A stretch of 64,000 nucleotides of DNA from Rubrivivax sp. (GTDB taxonomy: Bacteria; Pseudomonadota; Gammaproteobacteria; Burkholderiales; Burkholderiaceae_C): assembly GCA_027487905.1 (NCBI GenBank), contig JAIYCR010000058.1:1-64000 (forward strand), written 5' to 3'. Below the pieces are notes generated by a model. That model worked only from the letters and a program-made list of their open reading frames with translations. It was not told the DNA's origin and searched no databases. Below are positions 24,145-33,169 of the stretch, piece by piece. The number at the start of each line of letters is the position of its first letter. Within the stretch, counting starts at the first letter, position 1. Made by a program: the position numbers and the translations under genes.

Positions 24145-24836
24145 GCTTTTTGCAGATCAAGGGTCTGAGTGCCGGCTACGGGAAGTCCGTGGTGCTGCGG
24201 GGGATCGACCTGGACGTCGATGAAGGCGAATCGGTCGCGGTCGTCGGCAAGAACGGCGCGGGCAAATCGACCCTGCTCAACTCGTTCTTCGGAGGCACCG
24301 CGATCAAGGGCGGTTCCATCCTCGTGGGCGGACAGGCACTCGAGGGACTGCCGGGGTATCGGGCACCGGAACACGGCGTGACCATCTCCCCCCAAGGGCG
24401 GCTCATCCTTCCACACCTCACCGTGCAGGAGAACCTTCAGCTCGGGGCGGCCTCCCGACGCAAGGGCCACTGGACCCTGCAGCGGGTCTTCGAGCTGTTT
24501 CCCATCCTGCAGGAGCGGCGAGACAAGATGGGAACGGCCTTGTCGGGCGGGCAACAGCAGATGCTGGCCGTCGGCCGTGCCTTGCTCGGCAACCCGCGGG
24601 TGCTGCTGCTCGATGAGCCGTCCGAGGGGCTGTCGCCCATCCTGGTCGACGACCTGGTGAGCTGCTTCAACAAGATCCGTGACGCCGGCACCGGCATCCT
24701 CGTCGTCGAGCAGCACCTGAACCTGGTGCGCCGCACGACGCAGCGCTTCGTGGTGATGGCCAAGGGCGAGATCATCGACCGCGGCCTGACGCCCGACATC
24801 GACAGCGATCGACACCGCGCTGCGTTGGCCTTCTAA
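24141..24836 (+). CDS. ABC transporter ATP-binding protein LivF
   Basis: This 231-residue ATPase has Walker A GKNGAGKST near residue 38, signature LSGGQQQMLAVGRALL near 134, Walker B VLLLDEPSEGL near 155 and the switch region VVEQHLNL. It completes the LivHMGF importer and closes the operon. It overlaps livG by four bases. The following 86 bases before the convergent gene show no clear terminator. Confidence 0.87.
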   Translation: MSFLQIKGLSAGYGKSVVLRGIDLDVDEGESVAVVGKNGAGKSTLLNSFFGGTAIKGGSILVGGQALEGLPGYRAPEHGVTISPQGRLILPHLTVQENLQLGAASRRKGHWTLQRVFELFPILQERRDKMGTALSGGQQQMLAVGRALLGNPRVLLLDEPSEGLSPILVDDLVSCFNKIRDAGTGILVVEQHLNLVRRTTQRFVVMAKGEIIDRGLTPDIDSDRHRAALAF

Positions 24837-24922
24837 GCGTCCGGGCTGCTGGCGCGAACGGCTGGCGCAGTTCGACGGCGGGGCTGAAGGGGGGCGCCGA
24901 CGCTTGCGACGCGGCCCTGGCT

Positions 24923-26035
24923 TCAGATCGGCGGGTGCCCCTGAACCTCCGGATAGAGCGCGTAGCCCTTGCCGACGCCGTACTCGATGATTCCCCAGCC
25001 GATGTCGTCGCCGTCACGCACCTCGATGACCTGATCGGCCAAGGTGCGCGTCACGCGCCGGATGGATGGGTCGCTCAGGTCCCAGGATTCGTGCTCGGTG
25101 TAGGGTGCCTTGCCCTTGTCGTCACCGTGGAACCAGCCGTTCAGGCCCCCGTAGAGACCGCCCTTGAGGAAGTAGCGGGTGGGCAGCGTCCGGATGTGGA
25201 TCGGGCGTTCCCGGCCGTCCGCGAAGCGCAGGTGGAACACCGCCTCCTTCAGGGACTGCCCGTGCGGGTCGTCCTGCCATTGCACCTCGTGCCGGACATC
25301 GACCAGTTGGTGGCGTGAACTCACCCGCTCGCTGGCGGCGAAGACTTCTTCACCCGAGAGGTAGATCTTGTCGCCCGGTGCGCGCTCCTTGAAGAACACA
25401 TGCAGCCCGCGGTCGCGGAACTGCGCCGTGGTCCAGCAGTAGAAGAAGGGTGGATAGAAGGTCAGCGGCGGCGCGGTCTCGTCGGTCCGCATCTCGGAGC
25501 GCACGCCCCACGAGTGGTCGCGCTGCCCGAGCCAGCCCTCGATCTCCAGGCGCCGGCCATCGAAACGCAGCCAGCCTCGGTAGCGGCCGAGCTGCTGGGC
25601 GCGGGCCATGTTCTCGGTGACCCGGCCGTCACGGCGCCGCTGATGGGCCTTCTCCTCATGGGCCGCCAGATCCGATTCGAAGTCGATCTCGAAGGACAGG
25701 CCGGACGGGTTGTCGACCAGCACCAGCCGGTGGTGCCGCAGGCCCTTGATCACCTGGATGGACAGCGGGCCCACGGTGGTGGTGAGCGGGTCGGGCCGCA
25801 AGCGGCGCGAGAAGCGGACATTCCACTGGCGCCCAGCAACGGCGACGCCCGCGAACGCGTCCATGACGTTGCGGTTGGGGTGGTAGCCCAGGCCGATGTC
25901 GAACATCACCTCGCCGCCGGGTGCGGGGTGGCCCGTGTACCACAGGCGCTCCATCCAGGCCGGATCGCTGTTGTCGATCTGGTCGAAGGTGGTGGGCAGC
26001 TGGTGGCCGATCAGGTCGTCCTGAGGGCTGAGCAT
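24923..26035 (-). CDS. Conserved protein of unknown function, CrtC/lipocalin-like
   Basis: This 370-residue soluble protein has no signal peptide. The sequence is rich in aromatic beta-strand patterns (W-Y-T-G-H, G-L-G-Y-H-P-N-R-N, G-Q-R-D-H-S-W-G-V-R near residue 186, H-V-F-F-K-E near 230), as in the paired beta-barrel proteins often annotated as hydroxyneurosporene synthase or carotenoid 1,2-hydratase-like. Such proteins recur in bacterial steroid and terpenoid clusters, with function mostly unassigned. The start at 26035 is chosen because a longer frame reading upstream would run across the operator and into the opposite gene. It is divergent from the crotonase at 26112, with an operator copy between them. 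A role in binding or modifying a hydrophobic intermediate is speculation. Confidence 0.7.
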   Translation of the reverse strand: MLSPQDDLIGHQLPTTFDQIDNSDPAWMERLWYTGHPAPGGEVMFDIGLGYHPNRNVMDAFAGVAVAGRQWNVRFSRRLRPDPLTTTVGPLSIQVIKGLRHHRLVLVDNPSGLSFEIDFESDLAAHEEKAHQRRRDGRVTENMARAQQLGRYRGWLRFDGRRLEIEGWLGQRDHSWGVRSEMRTDETAPPLTFYPPFFYCWTTAQFRDRGLHVFFKERAPGDKIYLSGEEVFAASERVSSRHQLVDVRHEVQWQDDPHGQSLKEAVFHLRFADGRERPIHIRTLPTRYFLKGGLYGGLNGWFHGDDKGKAPYTEHESWDLSDPSIRRVTRTLADQVIEVRDGDDIGWGIIEYGVGKGYALYPEVQGHPPI

Positions 26036-26057
26036 GGGGATCGTCTCCTGGGTCCGA

Positions 26058-26079
26058 TGTCGTACGGTAGTGTACAGTC
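26058..26079. promoter_or_regulatory. Repeated island operator (copy 7) in a divergent promoter region
   Basis: GTAC-GGTAGT-GTAC occupies 26062-26075, with TC/GA-type flanks. It sits in the 76-base gap between the minus-strand unknown gene and the plus-strand crotonase pair and could control both. Confidence 0.6.
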
Positions 26080-26111
26080 GAGGTCGTCCTGAGCGTTGGA
26101 GTGAACCCTCG

Positions 26112-26906
26112 ATGAGCCTCACCACCGATTCCATCCGCATCGACTTCGAGGACGGTCTGGCGATCGTCAGCCTCACCCAGGCAAGCCGCGGCAACCCCTT
26201 CGACGGCGGGTTCACCCGAGACTTCAAGGCCGCCTTCGCCCACCTCTGGAACGCGCAGGGCCTGCGGGCCGTGCTGCTGCGGGCCGAGGGGCCGAATTTC
26301 AGTGTCGGTGGCGACTTGAAGACCTTCCATCCCCAGCGTGACCGCCTGGGGCCGCTGGTGCGGGAATGGACGGCAGACCTGCACCTCGGTCTGCAGCGCG
26401 CCTGGCGGCTGCCCGTTCCCATCGTGTGTGCCGTGCAGGGCTTCGCGATGGGCGGAGGCGTCGCGCTGCTCGCTGGCTGCGACGTCGTCCTGGCCTCACG
26501 TACCGCGAAGATCGGATCGGCTTTTGCGCAGCTTGGGTTCAGCTGCGACTCCGGCTCGAGCGTCACCCTCACCGCCCGGATGGGGCCGGCCCGGGCCAGG
26601 CGCTTCGTGCTGCTGGCCGAGGTGCTGGACGCCGAAGAGGCCCGACAGGCCGGCCTCGTCGACGACATCGTCGATGACGCTTCCCTGGGCGAGCAATCGA
26701 TGGCGCTCGCACGCCGCCTGGCCCAGGGGCCGACGCTGGCCTACGGCGAGATCAAGCGACTGTTCCTCAAGGCGGGGGCTGCGCAACTGGAGGCCCAGCT
26801 GGAAGACGAGGCCATGACGCTTTCCCGCATCGCCACGACGGCGGATGCGCAGGAGGGCATCGCCGCCATCGTGGAAAAGCGCAAGCCTGTCTTCCACGGG
26901 CGCTGA
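26112..26906 (+). CDS. Crotonase-fold protein without the catalytic glutamates
   Basis: This 264-residue crotonase-family protein keeps the oxyanion-hole signatures (GPNFSVGGDLK near residue 62; QGFAMGGGVALLAGCD near 106). The two hydratase glutamates align with alanine (GGGVALLAGCD) and phenylalanine (KIGSAFAQLG), and a conserved D-S-G-S-S segment follows. An isomerase, hydrolase or lyase activity is more likely than water addition. The ATG at 26112 is chosen over an in-frame ATG at 26034, which would run through the operator. It is followed after two bases by a second crotonase, suggesting consecutive steps. Confidence 0.75.
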   Translation: MSLTTDSIRIDFEDGLAIVSLTQASRGNPFDGGFTRDFKAAFAHLWNAQGLRAVLLRAEGPNFSVGGDLKTFHPQRDRLGPLVREWTADLHLGLQRAWRLPVPIVCAVQGFAMGGGVALLAGCDVVLASRTAKIGSAFAQLGFSCDSGSSVTLTARMGPARARRFVLLAEVLDAEEARQAGLVDDIVDDASLGEQSMALARRLAQGPTLAYGEIKRLFLKAGAAQLEAQLEDEAMTLSRIATTADAQEGIAAIVEKRKPVFHGR

Positions 26907-26908
26907 AG

Positions 26909-27712
26909 GTGCAGACCTCTGCGGCATCGGCACTGCGGGTCGAACGCGATCGGGCCGGCTTTGCCACCGTCACCTTCGACAGGCCCGGCAAGCTAAACAC
27001 CCTGTCGATCGCCTTGCGTCGGGAACTGGCCGAGACGGCCGAGGCCCTGTCGCTCGACCCGGATGTTCGGGTGCTGATCGTCACCGGCACGGGTCGTGCA
27101 TTCACCGCTGGTCTTGACCTCGACGAATGGGCCGGGCGGGGCGAGGAGGATCTCGCGGCAGGCCGAGTGGAGGGAGCCGGTGCCTACCATCCCTTGACCG
27201 ATGCAGTGGCCGGGCTGCACCGATTCAACGGCCCGGTGATCGCGGCGGTCAACGGCTTGTGCATCACCGGAGGGCTGGAGATCGCACTCGCCTGCGACCT
27301 GGCCATCGCGTCGACCGAGGCGCGGTTCGCCGACACCCATGTCAAGGTGGGCTTGCTGCCCGGCTGGGGCGGATCGGTGCGCCTGTTGCACCGAGTCGGG
27401 CTGCACCGTGCCAAGGAGCTGGCGCTGACCGGGCGTTTCCTGTCGGCCGAAGAGGCGCTGGCCTGGGGGTTGGTGAACCGGGTCGTGCCGGCCTCGGAGC
27501 TGCTCAGCGCTGCCCGAGCGCTGGCCACGGCCATCGCTTCGAACCCGGCGGATGGCGTGGCAGCGTACCGCAGGCTGCTCGACCAGGCGTCCTGCATGTC
27601 GGTTCCAGAAGCGCTGCTCCTGGAGCGCCAAAGCTCGCTTGAGCACAACCTGCGGGTCAGTCACGCGACCATCGTCGAGCGGCTCGACAGGCTTCGTCGC
27701 AACCGGGCCTGA
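26909..27712 (+). CDS. Enoyl-CoA hydratase/isomerase family protein
   Basis: This 267-residue crotonase has the oxyanion-hole blocks GRAFTAGLDLDEW near residue 60 and NGLCITGGLEIALACD near 116. The first catalytic glutamate (G-G-L-E) is present, while the second position is histidine in FADTHVKVGLLPGWGG, as in a common subgroup of hydratases. GTG is the start, two bases after the preceding stop. It is the last gene of the island on this strand; the 128 bases to the convergent aldo/keto reductase hold no recognisable terminator. It could be the true hydratase of the pathway. Confidence 0.78.
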   Translation: MQTSAASALRVERDRAGFATVTFDRPGKLNTLSIALRRELAETAEALSLDPDVRVLIVTGTGRAFTAGLDLDEWAGRGEEDLAAGRVEGAGAYHPLTDAVAGLHRFNGPVIAAVNGLCITGGLEIALACDLAIASTEARFADTHVKVGLLPGWGGSVRLLHRVGLHRAKELALTGRFLSAEEALAWGLVNRVVPASELLSAARALATAIASNPADGVAAYRRLLDQASCMSVPEALLLERQSSLEHNLRVSHATIVERLDRLRRNRA

Positions 27713-27840
27713 TCAAGCCTGTCCTGCGCGTGTCCACGGTCCCGGCTGCAACGGGGTCCGATGAACGTCCAGCGAGAGCTCCGCAGCGAGCTTCGATGCG
27801 CCGGCAACGGTGGGCGCCATGAGCGGTCCGGCGACCCCTC

Positions 27841-28872
27841 TCAGAACCTCTCCGTATCCACCTCCCCCTGCGCCACCGCGTTGTAGCGCCCGCCCACCGC
27901 CCGCCCTGCGGGCAGCAGCCGGTCCACCGCCGCCAGCGTGTCGGCATCCAAGGGGCGATCGAGCGTGGCCTGGTTCTCCTGCACATGCGCGAGCCGGGTG
28001 GTGCCCGGGATGGCCAGCACGTGGGGGCCTTGGGCCAGCACCCAGGCCAGGGCCAGCTGCGCCGCGGTGCGGCCGCTTCGGGCCGCCAGCGCGCTGAACT
28101 CCCCGATGAGCGCGAGGTTCTGTGCCCAGGCCTCGGGCTGGAAGCGCGGCATGCCGCGGCGGATGTCGTTGGGGTGCAGCGTGGCCGGGTCGGGCGGGCG
28201 GGAGGTCAGCGCGCCCCGGCCCACCGGGCTGAAGGCGACGAATGCGGTGCCCAGCTCGGCGCAGGCCTGGAGCACCGCGATCTCGGGCTCGCGGCTCCAC
28301 GGCGAGTATTCGCTTTGCAGCGCGGCGATGGGGTGCACCTTGTGCGCCCGCCGCAGCGTGGCGGCCGACACCTCCGACAGGCCGATCGAGCGGATGTCGC
28401 CGCGCGCCACCGACAAGGCCAGCTCGCCCACGCTGTCCTCGATGGGCACGGCCTTGTCCCAGCGGTGCAGGTAGTAGAGGTCGATGCGGTCGGTGCGCAG
28501 CCGCTTCAGGCTCTCCTCCAGGTGGCGGCGCAGCGACGCGGGGCGTCCGTCGATCACGCGCTGCAGCGTGCCGCCGGGGCCCACCGGCTCGCCGGTCATG
28601 CCGCCCTTGCTGCACAGCACGATGCGCTCGCGGTGCGGCGCCAGCACCCGGCCCACCAGCGTCTCGTTGCGGCCGAAGCCATAGAGCGCCGCGGTGTCGA
28701 TGAGGGTGGCGCCGGCGTCCAGTGCGCCCAGCAGCACCGCCTCGGCCTGCGCCTCGTCCACCGCGGGACCGTAGGCCCAGCTGACGTTCATGCAGCCCAG
28801 CCCGATGGCCGGCGTCTCGAAGGGGCCGATGCGGCGCAGGGCTTGCTGGGTCGGATGGGCTGGAGGGTTCAT
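27841..28872 (-). CDS. Aldo/keto reductase
   Basis: This 343-residue TIM-barrel oxidoreductase has the AKR motifs IDTAALYGFGRNE near residue 53 (catalytic tyrosine), the conserved lysine in VLCSKGG and the histidine in YYLHRWD near 133, plus a C-terminal NADPH-binding IPGTTRLAHVQEN. It resembles the pyridoxal-dehydrogenase/aryl-alcohol-dehydrogenase group. It is the last gene of the protocatechuate operon and overlaps ligC by four bases (ATGA). It might interconvert an aromatic aldehyde such as vanillin or protocatechualdehyde with its alcohol, or act on a ring-cleavage semialdehyde; neither is shown. Confidence 0.8.
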   Translation of the reverse strand: MNPPAHPTQQALRRIGPFETPAIGLGCMNVSWAYGPAVDEAQAEAVLLGALDAGATLIDTAALYGFGRNETLVGRVLAPHRERIVLCSKGGMTGEPVGPGGTLQRVIDGRPASLRRHLEESLKRLRTDRIDLYYLHRWDKAVPIEDSVGELALSVARGDIRSIGLSEVSAATLRRAHKVHPIAALQSEYSPWSREPEIAVLQACAELGTAFVAFSPVGRGALTSRPPDPATLHPNDIRRGMPRFQPEAWAQNLALIGEFSALAARSGRTAAQLALAWVLAQGPHVLAIPGTTRLAHVQENQATLDRPLDADTLAAVDRLLPAGRAVGGRYNAVAQGEVDTERF

Positions 28873-29825
28873 TGCTGCGCGTTCAGCTGGCGTTCGAGGT
28901 CGTGCAGCACCTCGTAGCAGGGCAGCACCTGGGCTACGCTGGCGTTGGGCTCGCGGCCTTCGCGGATGGCGGCGAAGAACTCGCGGTCCTGCAGCTCGAT
29001 GCCGTTGGTGGACACATCCACCTGCGACACGTCGATGCGTTCTTCCTTGCCTGTGTAGAGGTCGTCGTAGCGGGCGAGGTAGGTGCCGGTGTCGCCGATG
29101 TAGCGGAAGAAGGTTCCGAGCGGCCCGTCGTTGTTGAAGCTCAGGCTGAGCGTGCACAGCGCACCGTTGGCCGCCTGCAGCTGGATGCTCATGTCCATCG
29201 CGATGCCCAGCGTCGGGTGGATGGGCCCCTGCAGCGCGTGGGCGCGCACGATGGGGCTTTGCGCCTGGTGGGCGAATAGGTCCACCGTGTGGGCCGCGTG
29301 GTGCCACAGCAGGTGGTCGGTCCAGCTGCGCGGCTGGCCCAGCGCGTTCATGTTGGTGCGGCGGAAGAAGTAGGTCTGCACGTCCAGCTGCTGCAGCTGG
29401 AACTCGCCGGCCACGATGCGCCGGCGCACCCACTGGTGGCTGGGGTTGAAGCGCCGGGTGTGGCCGCACATGGCCACGCGCCCGGTGGCGCGCTGAAGCT
29501 CCACCACGCGGTAGGCGTCGCGCAGCGAATCGGCCAGGGGAATCTCCACCTGCACATGCTTGCCCGCTTCCAGGCAGGCCACGGCCTGGGCGGCGTGCAT
29601 CTGCGTGGGCGTGCACAGGATGACCGCATCCACCTCGGGCAGGGCCAGGCTGTCGGCCAGGTCGGTGCTGGTGTGGGCGATGCCGTATTTCGCGGCCACT
29701 TCCCGCGTCTTGGCGATGTCGCGGCTGACGAGGGAGACGACCTCGACGTCGGGGATCAGGCCGATGGCGTCCAGGTGCTTGATGCCGAAGGCACCGGCCC
29801 CGGCCAGGGCGACTCGAATGGTCAT
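28869..29825 (-). CDS. ligC: 4-carboxy-2-hydroxymuconate-6-semialdehyde dehydrogenase
   Basis: This 318-residue Gfo/Idh/MocA-family dehydrogenase has an N-terminal Rossmann motif AGAGAFGIKH near residue 8, the nucleotide-site CTPTQMHA near 71 and the family EIPLADS near 94. LigC/PmdC oxidises the hemiacetal form of the protocatechuate 4,5-cleavage product to 2-pyrone-4,6-dicarboxylate with NADP. The assignment rests on family, length (about 315) and immediate neighbourhood with ligA, ligB and ligI. It is separated from ligB by 76 bases containing a GC hairpin. Confidence 0.9.
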   Translation of the reverse strand: MTIRVALAGAGAFGIKHLDAIGLIPDVEVVSLVSRDIAKTREVAAKYGIAHTSTDLADSLALPEVDAVILCTPTQMHAAQAVACLEAGKHVQVEIPLADSLRDAYRVVELQRATGRVAMCGHTRRFNPSHQWVRRRIVAGEFQLQQLDVQTYFFRRTNMNALGQPRSWTDHLLWHHAAHTVDLFAHQAQSPIVRAHALQGPIHPTLGIAMDMSIQLQAANGALCTLSLSFNNDGPLGTFFRYIGDTGTYLARYDDLYTGKEERIDVSQVDVSTNGIELQDREFFAAIREGREPNASVAQVLPCYEVLHDLERQLNAQQ

Positions 29826-29860
29826 GTCGACCTCCGCAGGGTCGACCCAAGGAGGCCGTA

Positions 29861-29875
29861 GCCCCCTCGGGGGGC
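29861..29875. repeat. GC-rich intergenic hairpin between ligB and ligC
   Basis: GCCCCC-TCG-GGGGGC forms a perfect six-pair stem, followed by GCAGCGAGCG and a further GGGGGC at 29895-29900. It resembles short repeated intergenic elements of Burkholderiales, and a CCCCCC/GGGGGG hairpin with a similar flank occurs at 54022-54034. Inside an operon it may stabilise or process mRNA. Confidence 0.5.
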
Positions 29876-29901
29876 AGCGAGCGAATGCGAGCGTGGGGGC
29901 A

Positions 29902-30813
<912 letters not shown>

Positions 30814-31257
30814 TCAGGGCTTCCAGCCGGTCTGGCCGCTGCCCTGGGGCTGTCGCTGCGGCTGGGCCGATCCGTCCTCGCCCAGCCGGCGGTTGCCCTC
30901 GGGCGAGCGGCCGCCCGAGATCATCATCGCGCGGTACTCCTCCTCGGTCATGCCGGTCATGGAGCCGGCCATCTGCTGGAAGCTCTTGCCGTCGGTGGCG
31001 CCGATCTTGGCCAGGAAGTAGATGTTGCCGCCCGAGGCGATGGCCGCGTTCAGGTCGCGCGCCAGCACCGCCTGCTTCTGCTCCTCGCGCATGGGCCACT
31101 CGTCCAGGTAGGCACGCTCGTCGGCCTTGAAGCGTGCGCGGTTCTCCGCCTTCATCAGGCTCATGCAGAACTGGTTGAGCCAGTAGCCGCGGCGCGACTG
31201 CTCGGCGTCGAAGATGGTGGTGCCGGGAATGTCGAGGTAGGGCTTGTCCAGGGGCAT
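30814..31257 (-). CDS. ligA: Protocatechuate 4,5-dioxygenase, alpha subunit
   Basis: This 147-residue helical subunit begins DKPYLDIPGTTIFD and contains GYWLNQFCMSLMK near residue 25 and the LigA signature GATDGKSFQQMAGSMTGM near 88. It forms the lid over the LigB active site. The last 25 residues are a glutamine/glycine-rich tail absent from the conserved core. It is preceded by ligI and followed by ligB, the standard order. Confidence 0.94.
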   Translation of the reverse strand: MPLDKPYLDIPGTTIFDAEQSRRGYWLNQFCMSLMKAENRARFKADERAYLDEWPMREEQKQAVLARDLNAAIASGGNIYFLAKIGATDGKSFQQMAGSMTGMTEEEYRAMMISGGRSPEGNRRLGEDGSAQPQRQPQGSGQTGWKP

Positions 31258-31299
31258 GGGGGTCTCCGGTTGGAAGGAGGGGCGCGCAGTGTGCGCTGC

Positions 31300-32229
31300 T
31301 CAGGCCACCTCGTCGGGCCAGTACAGGCGCATCGGGTTGTCCACCAGCAGCGCGCGCTGCAGCTCGGGCGTGACCGCGATGTGCGGGATGAAGTCCACCA
31401 GCAGCCCGTCGTCGGGCATGTGGTCCTTCAGGTTGGGGTGCGGCCAGTCGGTGCCCCACAGCACGCGGTCGGGGAAGCGCTCGACGACGCGCCGCGCGAA
31501 GGGCACCACGTCGCGGTAGGGTGCGGCCTCGCCGCCAAGGGCCTTGGGGCCGGTGAGGCTCAGCCGCTCCGGGCAGCTCACCTTGCTCCAGATGTTCTCG
31601 TGCTCCTGCATCAGCCGCAGGAAGAGGCCGAACTGCGGGCCGTCCACCGGCAGGGCCACGTCCGGGCGGCCCATGTGGTCCACCACCACCGTGGTGGGCA
31701 GCGCGGTGAAGAAGTCCCACAGCTCGGGCAGGTCCACCGCCTCGAAATAGATCACCACATGCCAGCCCAGCGCACCGATGCGGGTGGCGATCTCCAGCAG
31801 CTCGTCCTTGGGCGTGAAGTCCACCAGCCGCTTGACGAAGTTGAAGCGCACGCCGCGCACGCCGTCCGCATGCAGCGCCTCGAGCTCGCGGTCGGTGATG
31901 CTGCGGCGCACGGTGGCCACGCCGCGGGCTCGGCCTTCGCTTCGGCGGCAGGCGTCGGCCATCGCGCGGTTGTCCGCACCGTGGCAGGTGGCCTGCACGA
32001 TCACGTTGCGCGAGAAGCCCAGGTGGTCGCGCAGCGCGAAGAGCTGATCGGCGCTCGCATCGCAGGGCGTGTACTTGCGCTCGGGTGCATACGGGAACTG
32101 CGCGCCCGGCCCGAAGACATGGCAGTGGGCGTCCACCGCACCGGCCGGAAGCTGGAAACGAGGGCGGCTGGGGCCGGCATACCAGTCGAGCCAGCCGGGG
32201 GTCTTGTCGAAGGGCGAAGGGGTGCTCAT
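31300..32229 (-). CDS. ligI: 2-pyrone-4,6-dicarboxylate hydrolase
   Basis: This 309-residue amidohydrolase-fold lactonase has the N-terminal D-A-H-C-H-V-F near residue 31, the TCHGADNRA segment near 87 and the C-terminal GTDWPHPN near 250, whose aspartate is the general base in LigI. It opens the pyrone ring to 4-oxalomesaconate in the protocatechuate 4,5-pathway. It overlaps the upstream dehydrogenase gene by four bases. The pathway position and motif set make the call firm. Confidence 0.93.
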   Translation of the reverse strand: MSTPSPFDKTPGWLDWYAGPSRPRFQLPAGAVDAHCHVFGPGAQFPYAPERKYTPCDASADQLFALRDHLGFSRNVIVQATCHGADNRAMADACRRSEGRARGVATVRRSITDRELEALHADGVRGVRFNFVKRLVDFTPKDELLEIATRIGALGWHVVIYFEAVDLPELWDFFTALPTTVVVDHMGRPDVALPVDGPQFGLFLRLMQEHENIWSKVSCPERLSLTGPKALGGEAAPYRDVVPFARRVVERFPDRVLWGTDWPHPNLKDHMPDDGLLVDFIPHIAVTPELQRALLVDNPMRLYWPDEVA

Positions 32230-33164
32230 GGGGTGTCCTGGCTGCGGTGCTCGAGAAGGCGGTCGGCTTCGGTGCGCCAGTCGGCGCTGCGGGCGAAGCC
32301 CGGGGTGCCGCGGGGGCCGAACCAGCCGGCGTCGGCGCCATCGGCGATGAAGGCCTGGCGGTCGGCGGTGCCGCTGGCGCTGAAGGGTGCAAGACCCGCC
32401 TCGCGCACGGTGACGGCAACCTCCCGCACCTCCTCGCTGCGGCGGCGTCCGTGCTCGATGACGCGCTGGAAGAAATAGGCGGCCTGGCGCTCCCAGTCGA
32501 TGCCGGGGAAGGTTTCGTTGAGCGAGGCGATCACCGCATCCTCCACGCCGTAGTGGCGCGCGGTGGTGAAGCTCTCGATGACCATGGCCTCCAGGCCCTT
32601 GATCATCACGCTGCGGCACATCTTGGTGGCGCTGGCCACGCCGAGGCGGTCGCTGGCCACCCGCGGCGCGAAGCCCAGCGACTGCAGCAGCGGCTCGAGC
32701 ACCGCCGCATGCGGGCCGCCCAGCAGCAGCGGCACGCGCAGCCGGTAGGGCGGCACGGAGGTCATCACCGCGCCTTCCACATAGCGGCCACCGGCGGCGT
32801 CGACGACGACACCGGCGCGCTGCTTGGCGCCGGGCGAGGCCGAGTTGAAGTCGAGCACGAAGGCGCCGGCCTGCAGCGCCGGTGCGATGGCCTCGGCCAC
32901 CGGCACCGCCTGGCTGGCCGTCACCGCGCTCACCACCAGCCGGGCGCCTCGCACCGCCTCGGCAGCGCTGGCCGCCAGGTGCACGCGGTGCGAGGCCGCG
33001 TGGGCCTGCAGTTCCGCGGCGGCGGCAGCGCCCGCATCGAGCTTGCGGTCGAAGGCGCTCACCCGGTGCCCGCGCGCGGCGAGGTCCTCGGCCAGGATGC
33101 GGCCGACCTCGCCGTAGCCGACGAGGGCGATCGCCCAGGGCAATGTGTCCGCAGGGCCGTCCAT
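32226..33164 (-). CDS. NAD(P)-dependent dehydrogenase with DUF1932-type C-terminal domain
   Basis: This 312-residue protein of the 6-phosphogluconate/3-hydroxyisobutyrate dehydrogenase superfamily has the Rossmann motif LVGYGEVGRILAED near residue 15 and the substrate-binding FNSASPGAKQ near 113. The catalytic lysine is in ATKMCRSVMIKG near 192, and an all-helical DUF1932-like region follows. It has no assigned step in the textbook protocatechuate 4,5-pathway, yet it sits between ligK and ligI with an ATGA overlap. It may handle an oxidised or reduced side product or a related aromatic acid. Function unknown. Confidence 0.8.
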   Translation of the reverse strand: MDGPADTLPWAIALVGYGEVGRILAEDLAARGHRVSAFDRKLDAGAAAAAELQAHAASHRVHLAASAAEAVRGARLVVSAVTASQAVPVAEAIAPALQAGAFVLDFNSASPGAKQRAGVVVDAAGGRYVEGAVMTSVPPYRLRVPLLLGGPHAAVLEPLLQSLGFAPRVASDRLGVASATKMCRSVMIKGLEAMVIESFTTARHYGVEDAVIASLNETFPGIDWERQAAYFFQRVIEHGRRRSEEVREVAVTVREAGLAPFSASGTADRQAFIADGADAGWFGPRGTPGFARSADWRTEADRLLEHRSQDTP

Positions 33165-33169
33165 GGTGC

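Noticed and set aside
26036-26668. N-terminal extension of the CrtC-like protein reading through the divergent region
   Set aside because: It would cross the operator and lie antisense within the crotonase gene; the extension is serine/arginine-rich shadow sequence.
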